Source of the DNA: P52-10 sp041397365
Lineage (GTDB): Bacteria; Pseudomonadota; Alphaproteobacteria; Rhizobiales; Xanthobacteraceae
Length of the DNA: 64,000 nucleotides
Assembly: GCA_041397365.1 (NCBI GenBank)
Contig: JAWKWT010000003.1
Location: 248,001-312,000, forward strand
Reading direction: 5' to 3'
Shown piece after piece: positions 45,345 through 54,827 of the stretch. The notes below the pieces were generated by a model. That model was not told the origin of the DNA, made no database searches, and saw nothing but the letters and a program-made list of their open reading frames with translations. The translations under genes and the position numbers were made by a program. Each line of letters opens with the position of its first letter. Position 1 is the first letter of the stretch.

Positions 45345-46588
45345 GATCCGCCATGCGTTGCAGTCGCCCGGCGATCCAGAATGTCGGACGGCCTGATGCA
45401 CGCTTTGACCCGCGCGGACAATGCGGTCAGTCCGGCATCCAGCGGATGAAACACGTCGGTCGCGCTGCGGACGGCGTCAGGAGCGCGGAGCAGGGTCGCG
45501 TGACCGCCGGCCGCATTGACGTGTTGGCGCACGAGGCTCGCATGCGCATCCTGCGCCGCCGGCACCGCCGCCCAAATCAAACCGCCGCCCCAATCATAGA
45601 TCACCTCGCCGCCGGTCGCGTGCGCGAGAGCCTGCCCCAGCGTGCCGCCCGCCGCCGGCGGACAGACGATCCGCCACACCGGCCACGCCCCGAGCGGGCC
45701 GTCCATGGCGAACGCCGCCACGTCGCGAATGTCGGCCCAGAGCCGGCGCGAAGCATCTTCCTCGACGCGCGCGACCTCGGCGAAGACGGACAGTTCCGTC
45801 GTGAGCGATTTTGCGCGGTCCGCCACGGATACGGAGATTCCTTCCAGCCGGATCATGGTCAGCGACGAGCCTGCCGCGAAGTCGTCCCACGCGGATTGTC
45901 CACGCGCAGCGAAGATGCCGGAACATGCGCCGCGCCGGAGACCTCGTAAGGCGAGCCCAGCGCCAGCCCCATCGCGCAGGTAGCCGCAAGCTCATCAAGG
46001 CCGCGCAAGAGCAGCGTGCATTCGCTCTCGGCCTTCGGCATGACTTTCAGCGTCACCTCGGTCAGCACCGACAGCGTGCCCCAGGAGCCGGTGACGAGCT
46101 TGCACAGATCGTAGCCGGTGACGTTCTTCACCACCCGCCCACCGGCCTTGAAACTTTCGCCGAAGCCGGACACCGCAGCGAAGCCGAGCAGATGATCGCG
46201 CACGCCGCCGGCCTTCACCCGCCGATGGCCCCGCGAGCCCCGCCCCGATCATGCCGCCGATGGTGCCAGCGCCTGCGCGGCGTTCCGAGCAGCGCGGACG
46301 TGTCTCATCGGCTCGAAGGCGAATTCTCGCCGCCGCTGGCGGCGATCAGCGCTCAGACTCGTTCATAGCGGCGCGCCGGCCTGCACGGTGAGGATCAGTT
46401 CGTGCGGCTCATAGGCGGTGACGGCCGCAAGGCCACTCAGGTCAAGCAGCGCATTGGTCGCGAGCCGGTGGCCGATCGCGCGCTTGCTGCCGTGCCCGAC
46501 GATCTCGAGCGGCTGGCCCGCGCCGATCGCCTGGCGAACGGCCATCTCGACGTCAGCGGCGTCGCGGGGGTTAAGAACCGTCCGTCAC
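45341..46588 (-). pseudogene. glcE: Glycolate oxidase FAD-binding subunit, frameshifted
   Basis: Second flavoprotein subunit of glycolate oxidase. The probable start is GTG 46588 (MTDGS). Pieces in order: MAVRQAIGAGQPLEIVGHGS and LDLSGLAAVTAYEPHELILT (FAD_binding_4 domain), a gap near 46220-46380, VRDHLLGFAAVSGFGESFKA and GGRVVKNVTGYDLCKLVTGS (FAD site), and the clean C-terminal 171 residues including GALGAWPVWRIVCPPAAGG-type sequence. TGA at 45341 overlaps the glcF ATG (ATGA), as in intact glc operons. Three or more shifts are needed. Confidence 0.8.
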
Positions 46589-46590
46589 GA

Positions 46591-48081
46591 TCAGAACCGA
46601 ATGTCGGGAAGGCCAGTTTGCCGCCGCGCACATGCACGCGGCCGAGTTCGGCGCAGCGGCACAGGGTCGGAAACACCTTGCCGGATTGAGCAGCCCTTCC
46701 TCGTCGAAGGCGCATTTCAGCCGCTGCTGCTGGTTGAGGTCGATCTCGGTGAACATCGCCGGCATCAGGTCGCGCTTCTCGACGCCGACGCCGTGCTCGC
46801 CGGTGAGAACGCCGCCGAGTTCGACGCAGGTCCGCAGGATGTCCGCGCCGAAGGCTTCGGCCTTGTCCATCTCTCCCGGCTTGTTGGCATCGTACAGAAT
46901 CAGCGGATGCAGATTGCCATCGCCGGCGTGGAACACATTGGCGACGCCGAGACCGTATTTTTCCGAGAAGCCGCGGATGCGGGTGAGCACCTCGGCCAGT
47001 TTTCCGCGCGGGATGGTGCCGTCCATGCACAGATAGTCCGGCGAAATCCGGCCCACCGCCGGGAACGCGGCCTTGCGCCCGGCCCAGAACAACAGCCGCT
47101 CGTCCTCCGAATTCGACACGCGGCAATTGACCGAGCCACAGCCGGTGGCGATCGCCTCGACCCGGCTCGCCAGAGCATCCACTTCCACACCGGGACCGTC
47201 GAGTTCGATGATGAGCAGCGCCTCGACATCGAGCGGATAGCCCGCATGCACGAAGGCTTCGGCGGCGTGGATCGCCGGCCGATCCATCATCTCCATGCCG
47301 CCCGGAATGATGCCCGCGCCGATGATCTCGGCGACGCAGCGGCCGGCATCCTCGACCGTGCTGAAGCCGACCATCAGCGCGCGCGCGGTTTCCGGCTTGC
47401 GCAGGATGCGGACCGTGACCTCCGTGATGACCCCCAGCAACCCTTCGGAGCCGGTGATGATCCCCATCAGGTCGTAGCCCGCCGCTTCCGCCGCCTTGCC
47501 GCCGATGCGCAGGATCTCGCCCGTCATCAGCACGATCTCGCAGCCGAGCACGTTGTTGGTGGTCATGCCATATTTCAGGCAATGCACGCCGCCCGAGTTC
47601 TCCGCGATGTTGCCGCCGATGGTGCAGGCGATCTGCGAGGACGGGTCGGGCGCATAGTAGAAGCCGCGACCCTCAACCGCCTGGCTGATCGCCAGATTGG
47701 TGACGCCGGGTTCGACCACCACGCAGCGATTGTCGTAATCGATTTCGCGGACGCGCTTGAATTTGCCGAGCCCGAGAAGCACGCCGTCCTTCAACGGCAG
47801 CGCGCCGCCGGAAAGCGAGGTGCCCGCCCCGCGCGGCACCACCTTGATGCGCTCGGCGTGGCAATATTTCAGCACGGCCGCGACCTGCTCGGTCGTGTCC
47901 GGCAACACCACCACCATCGGCGGCTGACGATAGGCGGTCAGCCCGTCGGATCTGTGGGCGGCAGCATTTCGGCGGCGGAATCGATCACGCCCTCGCCCGG
48001 CACGATCGCGCGCAAGGCGGCGACGATGTCGGCGCGGCGACCCAGCACGGCCTCGTCGGCCTCGGGCATTTTCAGCGTCAT
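46591..48081 (-). pseudogene. glcD: Glycolate oxidase subunit GlcD (FAD-linked), two frameshifts
   Basis: Catalytic flavoprotein of glycolate oxidase, about 497 aa. The start MTLKMPEADEAVLGRRADIV is at 48081. One shift near 47945 (CCCACAGATCC, where PYESDGL is expected) separates it from the long clean part beginning LTAYRQPPMVVVLPDTTEQV. FAD-binding residues are KVVPRGAGTSLSGGALPLKD and IGGNIAENSGGVHCLKYGMT. The C-terminal domain has FHAGDGNLHP and GVLTGEHGVGVEKRDLM. A second shift near 46680 spoils the end; the right frame reads GKVFPTLCRCAELGRVHVRG to AFPDIRF and TGA 46591. It is first in glcDEF, with a TetR gene 27 bp upstream on the same strand. Confidence 0.88.
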
Positions 48082-48108
48082 CGCAGCATCCTGTTCGCTG
48101 AGCTTACG

Positions 48109-48810
48109 TCAGGCGCTGACGGGCGCGGCCATCGGCTGCGGCGTCAGTTCGGGCACGATCGGCGGCACGGCCTGCACCACCAGCCCGCGCGCCCGCGCGT
48201 CCATTACGCCGACGCCGCGCAGCGCCATCAGCGCCAATGTCTGAACGGCCTCGCGCAGCTTCGCCGGATCGTCGAGATTGTCGGGCGCGAGCGGGCCGAC
48301 CAGCGCCTCATGCAGCGCGCCGATCAATGCCGCTGCGGTGATCCCGGCATCCTGCGGCGGCAGGTGCCCGGCGCGGGCGGCGGCGGCGATGCGGGATTCG
48401 ATTTCGGCGACGATCGCCTTGCGGCAGTCGAGGCGCGCGGTCACGACATCGACGTCGATCGGTTCGGCCAGAATGCCCCAGGCGAGCTTGCGATGCGACA
48501 GCGCGTCGATGGCGATGGTCGTCACCGCCGCCGCCAGCGCCGAAAGCGGTCCGGGCGCGGCGTCCGCCGCCTGCCGCACATGGTCGAGCTGTTCGCGCGA
48601 AATGTCGGAAATCAGCTCGGAGATCAGTTCGGCCTTCGAGGGAAAGTACCGATAGACGGTGCCGGCGGCGATTTCCGCACGCGCCGCGACGGGCGCGATC
48701 TGCACCGCGGCCATTCCCTGCTCCGCCGCCGTTTCCCGCGCGGCGGCGAGAATCGCCCGGCGGCGCGCCGCGAGGCGGCGCATGACTTGCTGTGTTCGCC
48801 GATACACCAT
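48109..48810 (-). CDS. TetR-family regulator upstream of glcDEF
   Basis: 233 aa regulator. The HTH is at the N-terminus (RRAILAAARETAAEQGMAAV, then ARAEIAAGTVYRYFPSKAEL). The C-terminal domain is helical and ends in a Pro-rich tail. The start ATG 48810 has GGAGG 9 bases upstream; the frame is open to 48960 without support. It lies 27 bp before glcD on the same strand, so it is probably co-transcribed and may control the operon. In E. coli the glc regulator is the GntR-family GlcC, so a TetR member here would be a different arrangement. Link to glycolate is by position only. Confidence 0.87.
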   Translation of the reverse strand: MVYRRTQQVMRRLAARRRAILAAARETAAEQGMAAVQIAPVAARAEIAAGTVYRYFPSKAELISELISDISREQLDHVRQAADAAPGPLSALAAAVTTIAIDALSHRKLAWGILAEPIDVDVVTARLDCRKAIVAEIESRIAAAARAGHLPPQDAGITAAALIGALHEALVGPLAPDNLDDPAKLREAVQTLALMALRGVGVMDARARGLVVQAVPPIVPELTPQPMAAPVSA

Positions 48811-48960
48811 CGGACGAAACCTCCCTGACGGTTCTTTGCGCGACGCATCGCGCTTAAGAAATGAACAACAATTCAGGGACGATGGCAAGAAAAACGAGCA
48901 AGGCGAAGGATGCTGACCGGCGATGCGCGGGTCCGTGCGCATCGCGAGTCGCCAAGGCAT

Positions 48961-49980
48961 TCAGGCGATGCCGACGCGCAGCACGTCGTGAACATGAACG
49001 ATGCCGATCGGCTTGCGCCCCTCGGCGACGATCACCACCGTCACGGCCGGCTTCATGGAGTTCATTGTGTCGAGCAGTTCGCTCGCCAGCATGCCGGGCG
49101 CGACGACGCGCGGATTCTTCGTCATCACGTCATCGACGAACGCGCCCATCAGGTCCGGCTTCATATGCCGGCGCAGATCGCCGTCGGTGATGATACCGGC
49201 GAGATCGCCTTGCGCATCGACGATCGCGACGCAGCCGAATCCCTTCGACGACATTTCCACCAGCGCGTCCGACATTCTTGTGCCGAGCGGCTTCAGCGGA
49301 ATCTCCGCGCCGACATGCATGATGTCGCGCACCGATTTCAACAGCGCGCCGAGCTTGCCGCCCGGATGGAATTTGGCGAATTCGAGCGGCGTGAAGCCGC
49401 GGCTCTCCAGCAGCGCCACCGCCAGCGCATCGCCCAGCGCCGCCTGCATGAGTGTGGACGTCGTCGGCGCAAGATTGTGCGGACACGCCTCCAGCGATTT
49501 CGGCAGCGTCAGCGCGACATCGGCGGCTTTCGCCAGCGTCGATTCGCCATCCGCCGTGACGGCGATCAGACCGATGCGGAAACGGCGCGAGTAGTTCGTC
49601 AGGTTCTTCAGCTCGACCGTTTCGCCGGACCAGGAAATGGCGATGATGACATCGTCGGCGGTAATCATGCCGAGGTCGCCATGGCTCGCCTCGCCGGCAT
49701 GCACGAAGAAGGCGGGCGTTCCGGTGGAAGCAAAGGTTGCTGCGATCTTGCGCGCGATATGTCCGGACTTGCCCAGTCCCGTGACGATCACCCGCCCCTT
49801 GGCGGAGCGAATCAGATCCACCGCCGCCGCGAAAGCGTGCCCGAGATCGCCAGCCAGCGCCTTGGTCAGCGCGGTGATGCCATTCGCCTCGGTCTGAAGC
49901 GTGCGCAGCGCCGACTGCACGGCGATGGGAGAATCAGATTTCGCGGACGGTGGCGGGGTCCGCGGTTTTGACATCGGCAT
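48961..49980 (-). CDS. kdsD: D-arabinose 5-phosphate isomerase (KdsD/KpsF type)
   Basis: 339 aa cytoplasmic isomerase making arabinose 5-phosphate, the first step to Kdo for lipopolysaccharide. The SIS domain has VIVTGLGKSGHIARKIAATF and AISWSGETVELKNLTNYSRR; the sugar-site histidine lies in PHNLAPTTSTLMQAALGDAL. Two CBS domains fill the C-terminal half (VRDIMHVGAEIPLKP to the end). The start ATG 49980 (MPMSKPRTPP) follows a GGATC-type ribosome region; 50037 is possible but unlike the family. It is divergent from an outer-membrane beta-barrel gene. A capsule-specific KpsF role is possible but no capsule genes are seen. Confidence 0.93.
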   Translation of the reverse strand: MPMSKPRTPPPSAKSDSPIAVQSALRTLQTEANGITALTKALAGDLGHAFAAAVDLIRSAKGRVIVTGLGKSGHIARKIAATFASTGTPAFFVHAGEASHGDLGMITADDVIIAISWSGETVELKNLTNYSRRFRIGLIAVTADGESTLAKAADVALTLPKSLEACPHNLAPTTSTLMQAALGDALAVALLESRGFTPLEFAKFHPGGKLGALLKSVRDIMHVGAEIPLKPLGTRMSDALVEMSSKGFGCVAIVDAQGDLAGIITDGDLRRHMKPDLMGAFVDDVMTKNPRVVAPGMLASELLDTMNSMKPAVTVVIVAEGRKPIGIVHVHDVLRVGIA

Positions 49981-50144
49981 GAACTCGATCCGGAAAAAGC
50001 TAAAAGGGCAGATCGCCCCGCAGAGCCTGCTTACCACGCTCCGCGGCGCGATGCGACGCGCGGCCGGCGGCTCTCAACGCCTCATTAACCATAATTGTTT
50101 TAACTCCATTAACGCTTTCGCCGGGACGGGCGATCCGCGCACGC

Positions 50145-51956
50145 GTGCACGCGTCCAACGTCCTGTTTTCATTGATGTTTCGGCAAATCCTGTTGCCGAA
50201 TTCGAGGGGTTCCCAGCACGTGTCGGGCCGCCAGCAACGCCAGCGAGGTCGTCCCCGGCACGCGCCGCGCGATTTCGCTCGCCTCGCGGCCATCGGTCTT
50301 CTGGCGGTCGCGACCGGCGGGGCCGCCTCGGCGCAAACGCTGACGCCGGACATGCTCCGCCCCGAGCGCGACGGGTTTTCCGGCCAGCGTCGCCCGGCCG
50401 CTGCCGACGACGCCGCCGATGCCGTGCTTCGGCGAGACACGCCCGCGCCGTCGCGCATCAACAACCTCCCGACCTTCACCGCGCCTGCGGCCTCCGGCGC
50501 GGCGACCACCGGCTTCGACTCGCTCGGCCGTCAAAGGCGGAAAGCAGCCGCCAAGCGCGGGGCAGCGACGCGCCTCCGGCGCGCGCAAACAATCGCGCCA
50601 CGACGAGCGCCGCCGTGCCGGTGCAGATCGCGCCCGTCGCCGGCATCGCGGCTCCGCCACAGCCCTTGCCGCCGCCGGCCACCGCCATCCCCAACAGGCA
50701 GCGCCTGGCTCCGTCGATCACCGGTACCGTCGAGGGACAACCGAGACGCCGGGTGCTCAAGGTCGACAACGATCCGTTCGGCGCGGTCGGATTCTATGCG
50801 GGCAGCATGCTCCTGAAGCCCGCGATCGAATTGTGGGGCGGCTACGACACCAACCCGAACCGCGTCCGCGGCGGCAAGCCGTCGTGGCTGTATATGGTGT
50901 CGCCTGAATTGCAGGCCGCCTCCGACTGGGAGCGCCATTCGCTCACCGCCGATCTGCGCGGCTCCTACACCGGCTATTCGCTTCGCCATCCGAGCGGATG
51001 CGATTGCGTCAGCGGCAATCTCATGGCCGCGCCGCTGCCGGTGGAGATCGACCGGCCCGCTTTCACCGGCCGCGTGAACGGCCGGCTCGACGTGTCGCGC
51101 GACACGCGCATCCTTGGCGAAGCGCGGATGGGCGTCGGCACCGACAACCCCGGCAGCCCGAACATCGAGTCCAATCTGCAACGCTATCCGCTGTTCAATT
51201 CCTTTGGCGGCACGCTCGGCGGCGCGCACAATTACAATCGCTTCGAGCTTTCCGCGAACGGCTCGGTCGACCGCACGGTCTATCAGATGTCGACCTTGAG
51301 CAACGGTCAGCGGCTGAGCAACGAGGATCGCAATTTCAACCAATATGCAGGAACGCTGCGCGGCGGCTACGAGGTGACGCCGGAGGTGAAACTGTTCGGC
51401 GGTGACGCTCGACCGCCGCGAGCGCGACGTCGCTTTCGACCGCAACGGCTATTACCGCAATTCGCGCGCCACCACCGTGCGCGCGGGCTCGACCTTCGAA
51501 CTCGGGCGGCTCATCACCGGCGAAGCCTCGATCGGCTACACCATGCGCACTTACGAGGACCCGCGGCTGCGCGACCTCAACGGACTGTTGTTTTCGGCCT
51601 CGCTGATCTGGAAGCCGACCGGGCTGACGACGGTGACGCTGGCCGCGCAGTCAACCGTGGACGAAACCACCGTGCCCGGCGTCTCGGGCGTGCTGAACCG
51701 CTCGTATAGCACGACCGTCGAACACGCCTTCCGCCGCTATCTGATCGGGACGCTGAAGGCCGGCATCAGCACGGCCGACTATGACGGCTCGAACCGCTCC
51801 GACAAGATCTATTCGATCGGCGGCGATCTCGTCTACAAACTCAATCGCGAGATGCAGTTGAAGGCGCAGCTTCGCCACGACTGGATGAAGAGTTCGATCG
51901 CCGGCCTCGACTATCAGGCGACCTTGTTCATGCTCGGCATGCGCTTCCAGCGCTGA
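50145..51956 (+). pseudogene. Outer-membrane beta-barrel protein (BBP2-like), two frameshifts
   Basis: Large outer-membrane barrel of about 600 aa. The signal region reads FARLAAIGLLAVATGGAASA and the mature protein starts QTLTPDMLRPERDGFSGQRR. After a frame change near 50580 follow a Pro-rich linker and the barrel: GFYAGSMLLKPAIELWGGYD, ILGEARMGVGTDNPGSPNIE and RFELSANGSVDRTVYQMSTL. A second change near 51400 leads to VTLDRRERDVAFDRNGYYRN and repeated amphipathic strands, ending LDYQATLFMLGMRFQR with a terminal aromatic-x-Arg region. It fits the family of rhizobial putative barrel porins (PF10082-like). The start is uncertain; 50145 is the first ATG of that frame. Function unknown. Confidence 0.68.
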
Positions 51957-51965
51957 TGCAAATGC

Positions 51966-52003
51966 GAAAGCCGGGAGGTGGTGGGGACGACCTCCCGGCT
52001 TTC
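51966..52003 (+). terminator. Terminator after the beta-barrel gene
   Basis: Perfect 14-bp stem GAAAGCCGGGAGGT (51966-51979) with ACCTCCCGGCTTTC (51990-52003), 10-base loop. The T-run is short (inside the stem), so efficiency is uncertain; the stem itself is very strong. Confidence 0.72.
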
Positions 52004-52138
52004 CGATATCGGCAGACGGCCATGAGTGCCGACATCTGCGGTAAGATTGCGCGACGAAGCGCGGGAGCACCGTGACTTGAGTCACGCTCGCAAATCATGC
52101 GCTCCCTCCCCCGCAAGCGGGAGAGGGAAAAGAGAATT

Positions 52139-53015
52139 TCAAATCCCGAGATACTTCCGCATCTCCTCGCGCAGCCCATCGGCAAGCTCCGGCCGCCGCA
52201 AGCCGTAGGCGATGTTGGCGCGCAGGAAGCCGGCCTTCGAGCCGCAATCGTGGCGCTCGCCCGCAAAGCGCAGGCCGTAGAATTTCTGCGTCTTGGCAAG
52301 GCCGACCATGCCGTCGGTGAGCTGGATTTCGCCGCCCGCGCCGCGCTCCTGCGTTTCCAGAATCTTGAAGATCTCCGGCTGGAGAATGTAGCGGCCGGTG
52401 ATCGACAGGTTTGACGGCGCTTTTTCGCGAGGCGGCTTCTCGACCATGCTGGAGACCTCGAACGCCTTGCCCTTGCTCGGGCCGACGCCGACGACGCCGT
52501 ATTGATGCACCCGCTCCATCGGCACTTCCTCGACCGCCAGCACGTTCGCCTTCGGCCCGAGGTCGGCGGCGGCCTCGATCATCTGCTTCAGGCAGCCCGG
52601 CGAGTTCAGCACCAGTTCGTCCGGCAGCAGCACCGCGAACGGCTCGTCGCCGACGATGTCGCGCGCGCACCACACCGCATGACCAAGCCCCAAAGGCGCT
52701 TGCTGGCGTGTAAAACTTCATCGCGCCGGCGGCGGGCTGATCGCGCTCCAGCAGTTCCATCTCGGCCTTTTTCGAGCGCTCGCGCAGCGTGGTGTCCAAC
52801 TCGAACTGGCGGTCGAAATGATCCTCGATGACGCCCTTGTTGCGGCCGGTCACGAACACGCAATGTTCGATGCCGGCCTCGCGCGCCTCATCGACCACAT
52901 ACTGGATCAGCGGGCGATCGACGATGGTCAGCATCTCCTTCGGCATCGCCTTGGTCGCGGGGAGGACACGGGTGCCGAGACCGGCGACCGGGAATACAGC
53001 TTTGCGGATTTTCAT
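52139..53015 (-). pseudogene. galU: UTP-glucose-1-phosphate uridylyltransferase, one frameshift
   Basis: Makes UDP-glucose for envelope polysaccharides. The N-terminus MKIRKAVFPVAGLGTRVLPA and TKAMPKEMLTIVDRPLIQYV hold the nucleotide-binding signature. At 52700-52710 the coding strand reads AAGTTTTACACG; with three T the frame would continue as KFTRQQAPLGLGHAVWCARD, the active-site segment. The rest is clean: FAVLLPDELVLNSPGCLKQM, SMVEKPPREKAPSNLSITGR, GEIQLTDGMVGLAKTQKFYG and GSKAGFLRANIAYGL. The span is one base over a multiple of three. Loss of galU would be costly, so one miscalled T is the best explanation. It is divergent from the transglycosylase gene. Confidence 0.92.
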
Positions 53016-53214
53016 GGGCTCTCTTTGAACGAACGATATGGTGCGCTTGATGCGGGATGATATCTGGTATCAGCTTTCGCTTCCCGAAACGTGAACTGCC
53101 GCGACAATGCGCGGCGGCGCGAGAAACGGAAAAAGCCGTTTTGTTAAGCTGATCGAAACCAGCCGGGGGCCTCCTTGCAGACGGGGTTTCTTCTTGCACG
53201 GGTTACGGGTCACT

Positions 53215-54648
53215 ATGCGTTCGAACAGGAAAATGTCGATGCGATGGCAGCTTGCAGCTTTGGCCGTGGCCGGTTGCGTGGTCTCCGCAGGCGAGGCCAG
53301 CGCCCAGACGTCGGCCGGCGCGGGGCCGGTGCTCGCGCGCCAGCAGCCGGCCCGTCCGCTGCCGCCGGGCTCGATCACCGGCTCGATCCCGCAAAAGCCT
53401 GCGGCCAGAACCCGCTCCGCCCAGTTCGAAACGAACAATCCGCCTGCGCCGCAGAAGGAGTGGAGCGGCCAGGACGGCGCGTCGGGGCACCCGCTGATGA
53501 CGGCGGCGGCGATCCGGCAGGCGGCCGCGAACTTCCCCCATTGCGTGGCGCATTTCTGGCCGGACGCGGCCAAGCGCGGAATTTCGCGCGACAGTTTCGC
53601 GCGTTTCACGAGCGGCCTGACGCCCGATCTGCGGATCATGGATTTCGTCGACGCGCAGCCGGAATTCACCAAGGCGGTGTGGGACTATCTCGACATCCTC
53701 GTCACCGACGCGCGGATCGCGCGCGGCCGCGAGATGCTCGCGACGCATCGCGCCGCGTTCGACGCGGTCGAGCGCGCCTATGGCGTCGATCGCTTCATCA
53801 TCGCCGCGATCTGGGGCATCGAGTCGAATTATTCGACGCAAGGCGGCGACCGCAGCGTGCTGCGCTCCACCGCGACGCTGGCCTGCATCGGCCGGCGGCA
53901 AGCCTATTTCAAGGACGAGTTCCTGAGCGCGCTGGAGATCCTGCATCGCGGCGACATCCGCCCCGACCGGCTGAAAGGATCGTGGGCCGGCGCATTCGGC
54001 GCAACGCAATTCATGCCGACCGCGTTCAAGCGTTCGGCGGTCGATTTCGACGGCGACGGCCACCGCGACATCGTCGACACGGTTCCCGACGTGCTGGCTT
54101 CGACCTCGAACAAGTTCAAGAAGGACGGCTGGCGCAAGGGCGAGACCTGGGGCTACGAGGTCGAGGTGCCGCGCGGCTTCAACTATGCGCTGGCGCAGCG
54201 GTCGAAGGCCATGACCATCGCCCAATGGGAGCGGATGGGGATTCGCCGCGCCGGCGGCAGGGGTTTTCCCCGGTCGAACGACAGCGCCTTTCTGCTCACG
54301 CCCGGTGGCGCGGACGGCCCCGGCTTCCTGATGCTGCACAATTTCCGGGTCATCATGCGCTACAACCCGGCCGAAGCCTACGCGCTGGCAATCGGCCATT
54401 TCGCCGACCGGCTGCGCGGCGGCGCGCCGCTGGTGCAAGCCTGGCCGCGCGGCGAGCGCGTCCTGACACGCGCCGAACGCTTTGAGATGCAACAGCTTTT
54501 GGCGCAACGCGGGTTTTATCGCGGCGAAGCCGACGGCAATTTCGGCAGCGGCACACGCGAGGCCCTGCGCAGCTTTCAGGCGTCGATCGGCTCGCCGGCC
54601 GATGGCTTTGCCTCCTCCGGCGCGCTGGAGAGGCTGCGGGGCCGCTGA
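53215..54648 (+). CDS. Lytic murein transglycosylase (MltB family) with peptidoglycan-binding domain
   Basis: 477 aa periplasmic enzyme that cuts glycan strands to 1,6-anhydro ends. The start ATG 53215 gives a signal peptide (MRWQLAALAVAGCVVSAGEA, with the Cys a possible lipid site that lacks a good lipobox). The SLT_2 catalytic domain contains RFIIAAIWGIESNYSTQGGD with the catalytic Glu, then WAGAFGATQFMPTAFKRSAV and VDFDGDGHRDIVDTVPDVLA. A C-terminal peptidoglycan-binding domain (QLLAQRGFYRGEADGNFGSG) ends the protein. The frame is open to 53107, but those residues are not family-like. Residues 30-80 are Pro/Ala rich. Confidence 0.92.
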   Translation: MRSNRKMSMRWQLAALAVAGCVVSAGEASAQTSAGAGPVLARQQPARPLPPGSITGSIPQKPAARTRSAQFETNNPPAPQKEWSGQDGASGHPLMTAAAIRQAAANFPHCVAHFWPDAAKRGISRDSFARFTSGLTPDLRIMDFVDAQPEFTKAVWDYLDILVTDARIARGREMLATHRAAFDAVERAYGVDRFIIAAIWGIESNYSTQGGDRSVLRSTATLACIGRRQAYFKDEFLSALEILHRGDIRPDRLKGSWAGAFGATQFMPTAFKRSAVDFDGDGHRDIVDTVPDVLASTSNKFKKDGWRKGETWGYEVEVPRGFNYALAQRSKAMTIAQWERMGIRRAGGRGFPRSNDSAFLLTPGGADGPGFLMLHNFRVIMRYNPAEAYALAIGHFADRLRGGAPLVQAWPRGERVLTRAERFEMQQLLAQRGFYRGEADGNFGSGTREALRSFQASIGSPADGFASSGALERLRGR

Positions 54649-54827
54649 GGAAGAATGTTGTTCCAAACGGAACGCTAACCTTCAGGCTGACATTTTTGGG
54701 CGCTACTTGACGGAACCGCGCGGCGAGCCGCTTATGGGACCTCGCCGGGCGTGAAACCGCTGTGAATCCGCCAGTCGCGACGGATTCCAGACCTGGCTGC
54801 CAGAATCGGACCCAAGAACCCGCACGG

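Noticed and set aside
46418..48244. 608-codon open frame opposite glcD
   Set aside because: Antisense shadow spanning glcD and the end of the TetR gene.
50040..50120. AT-rich block with several TTAA words near the beta-barrel gene, as possible CtrA sites
   Set aside because: The TTAA words are spaced 5 and 11 bases apart, not the 7 bases of the CtrA motif.
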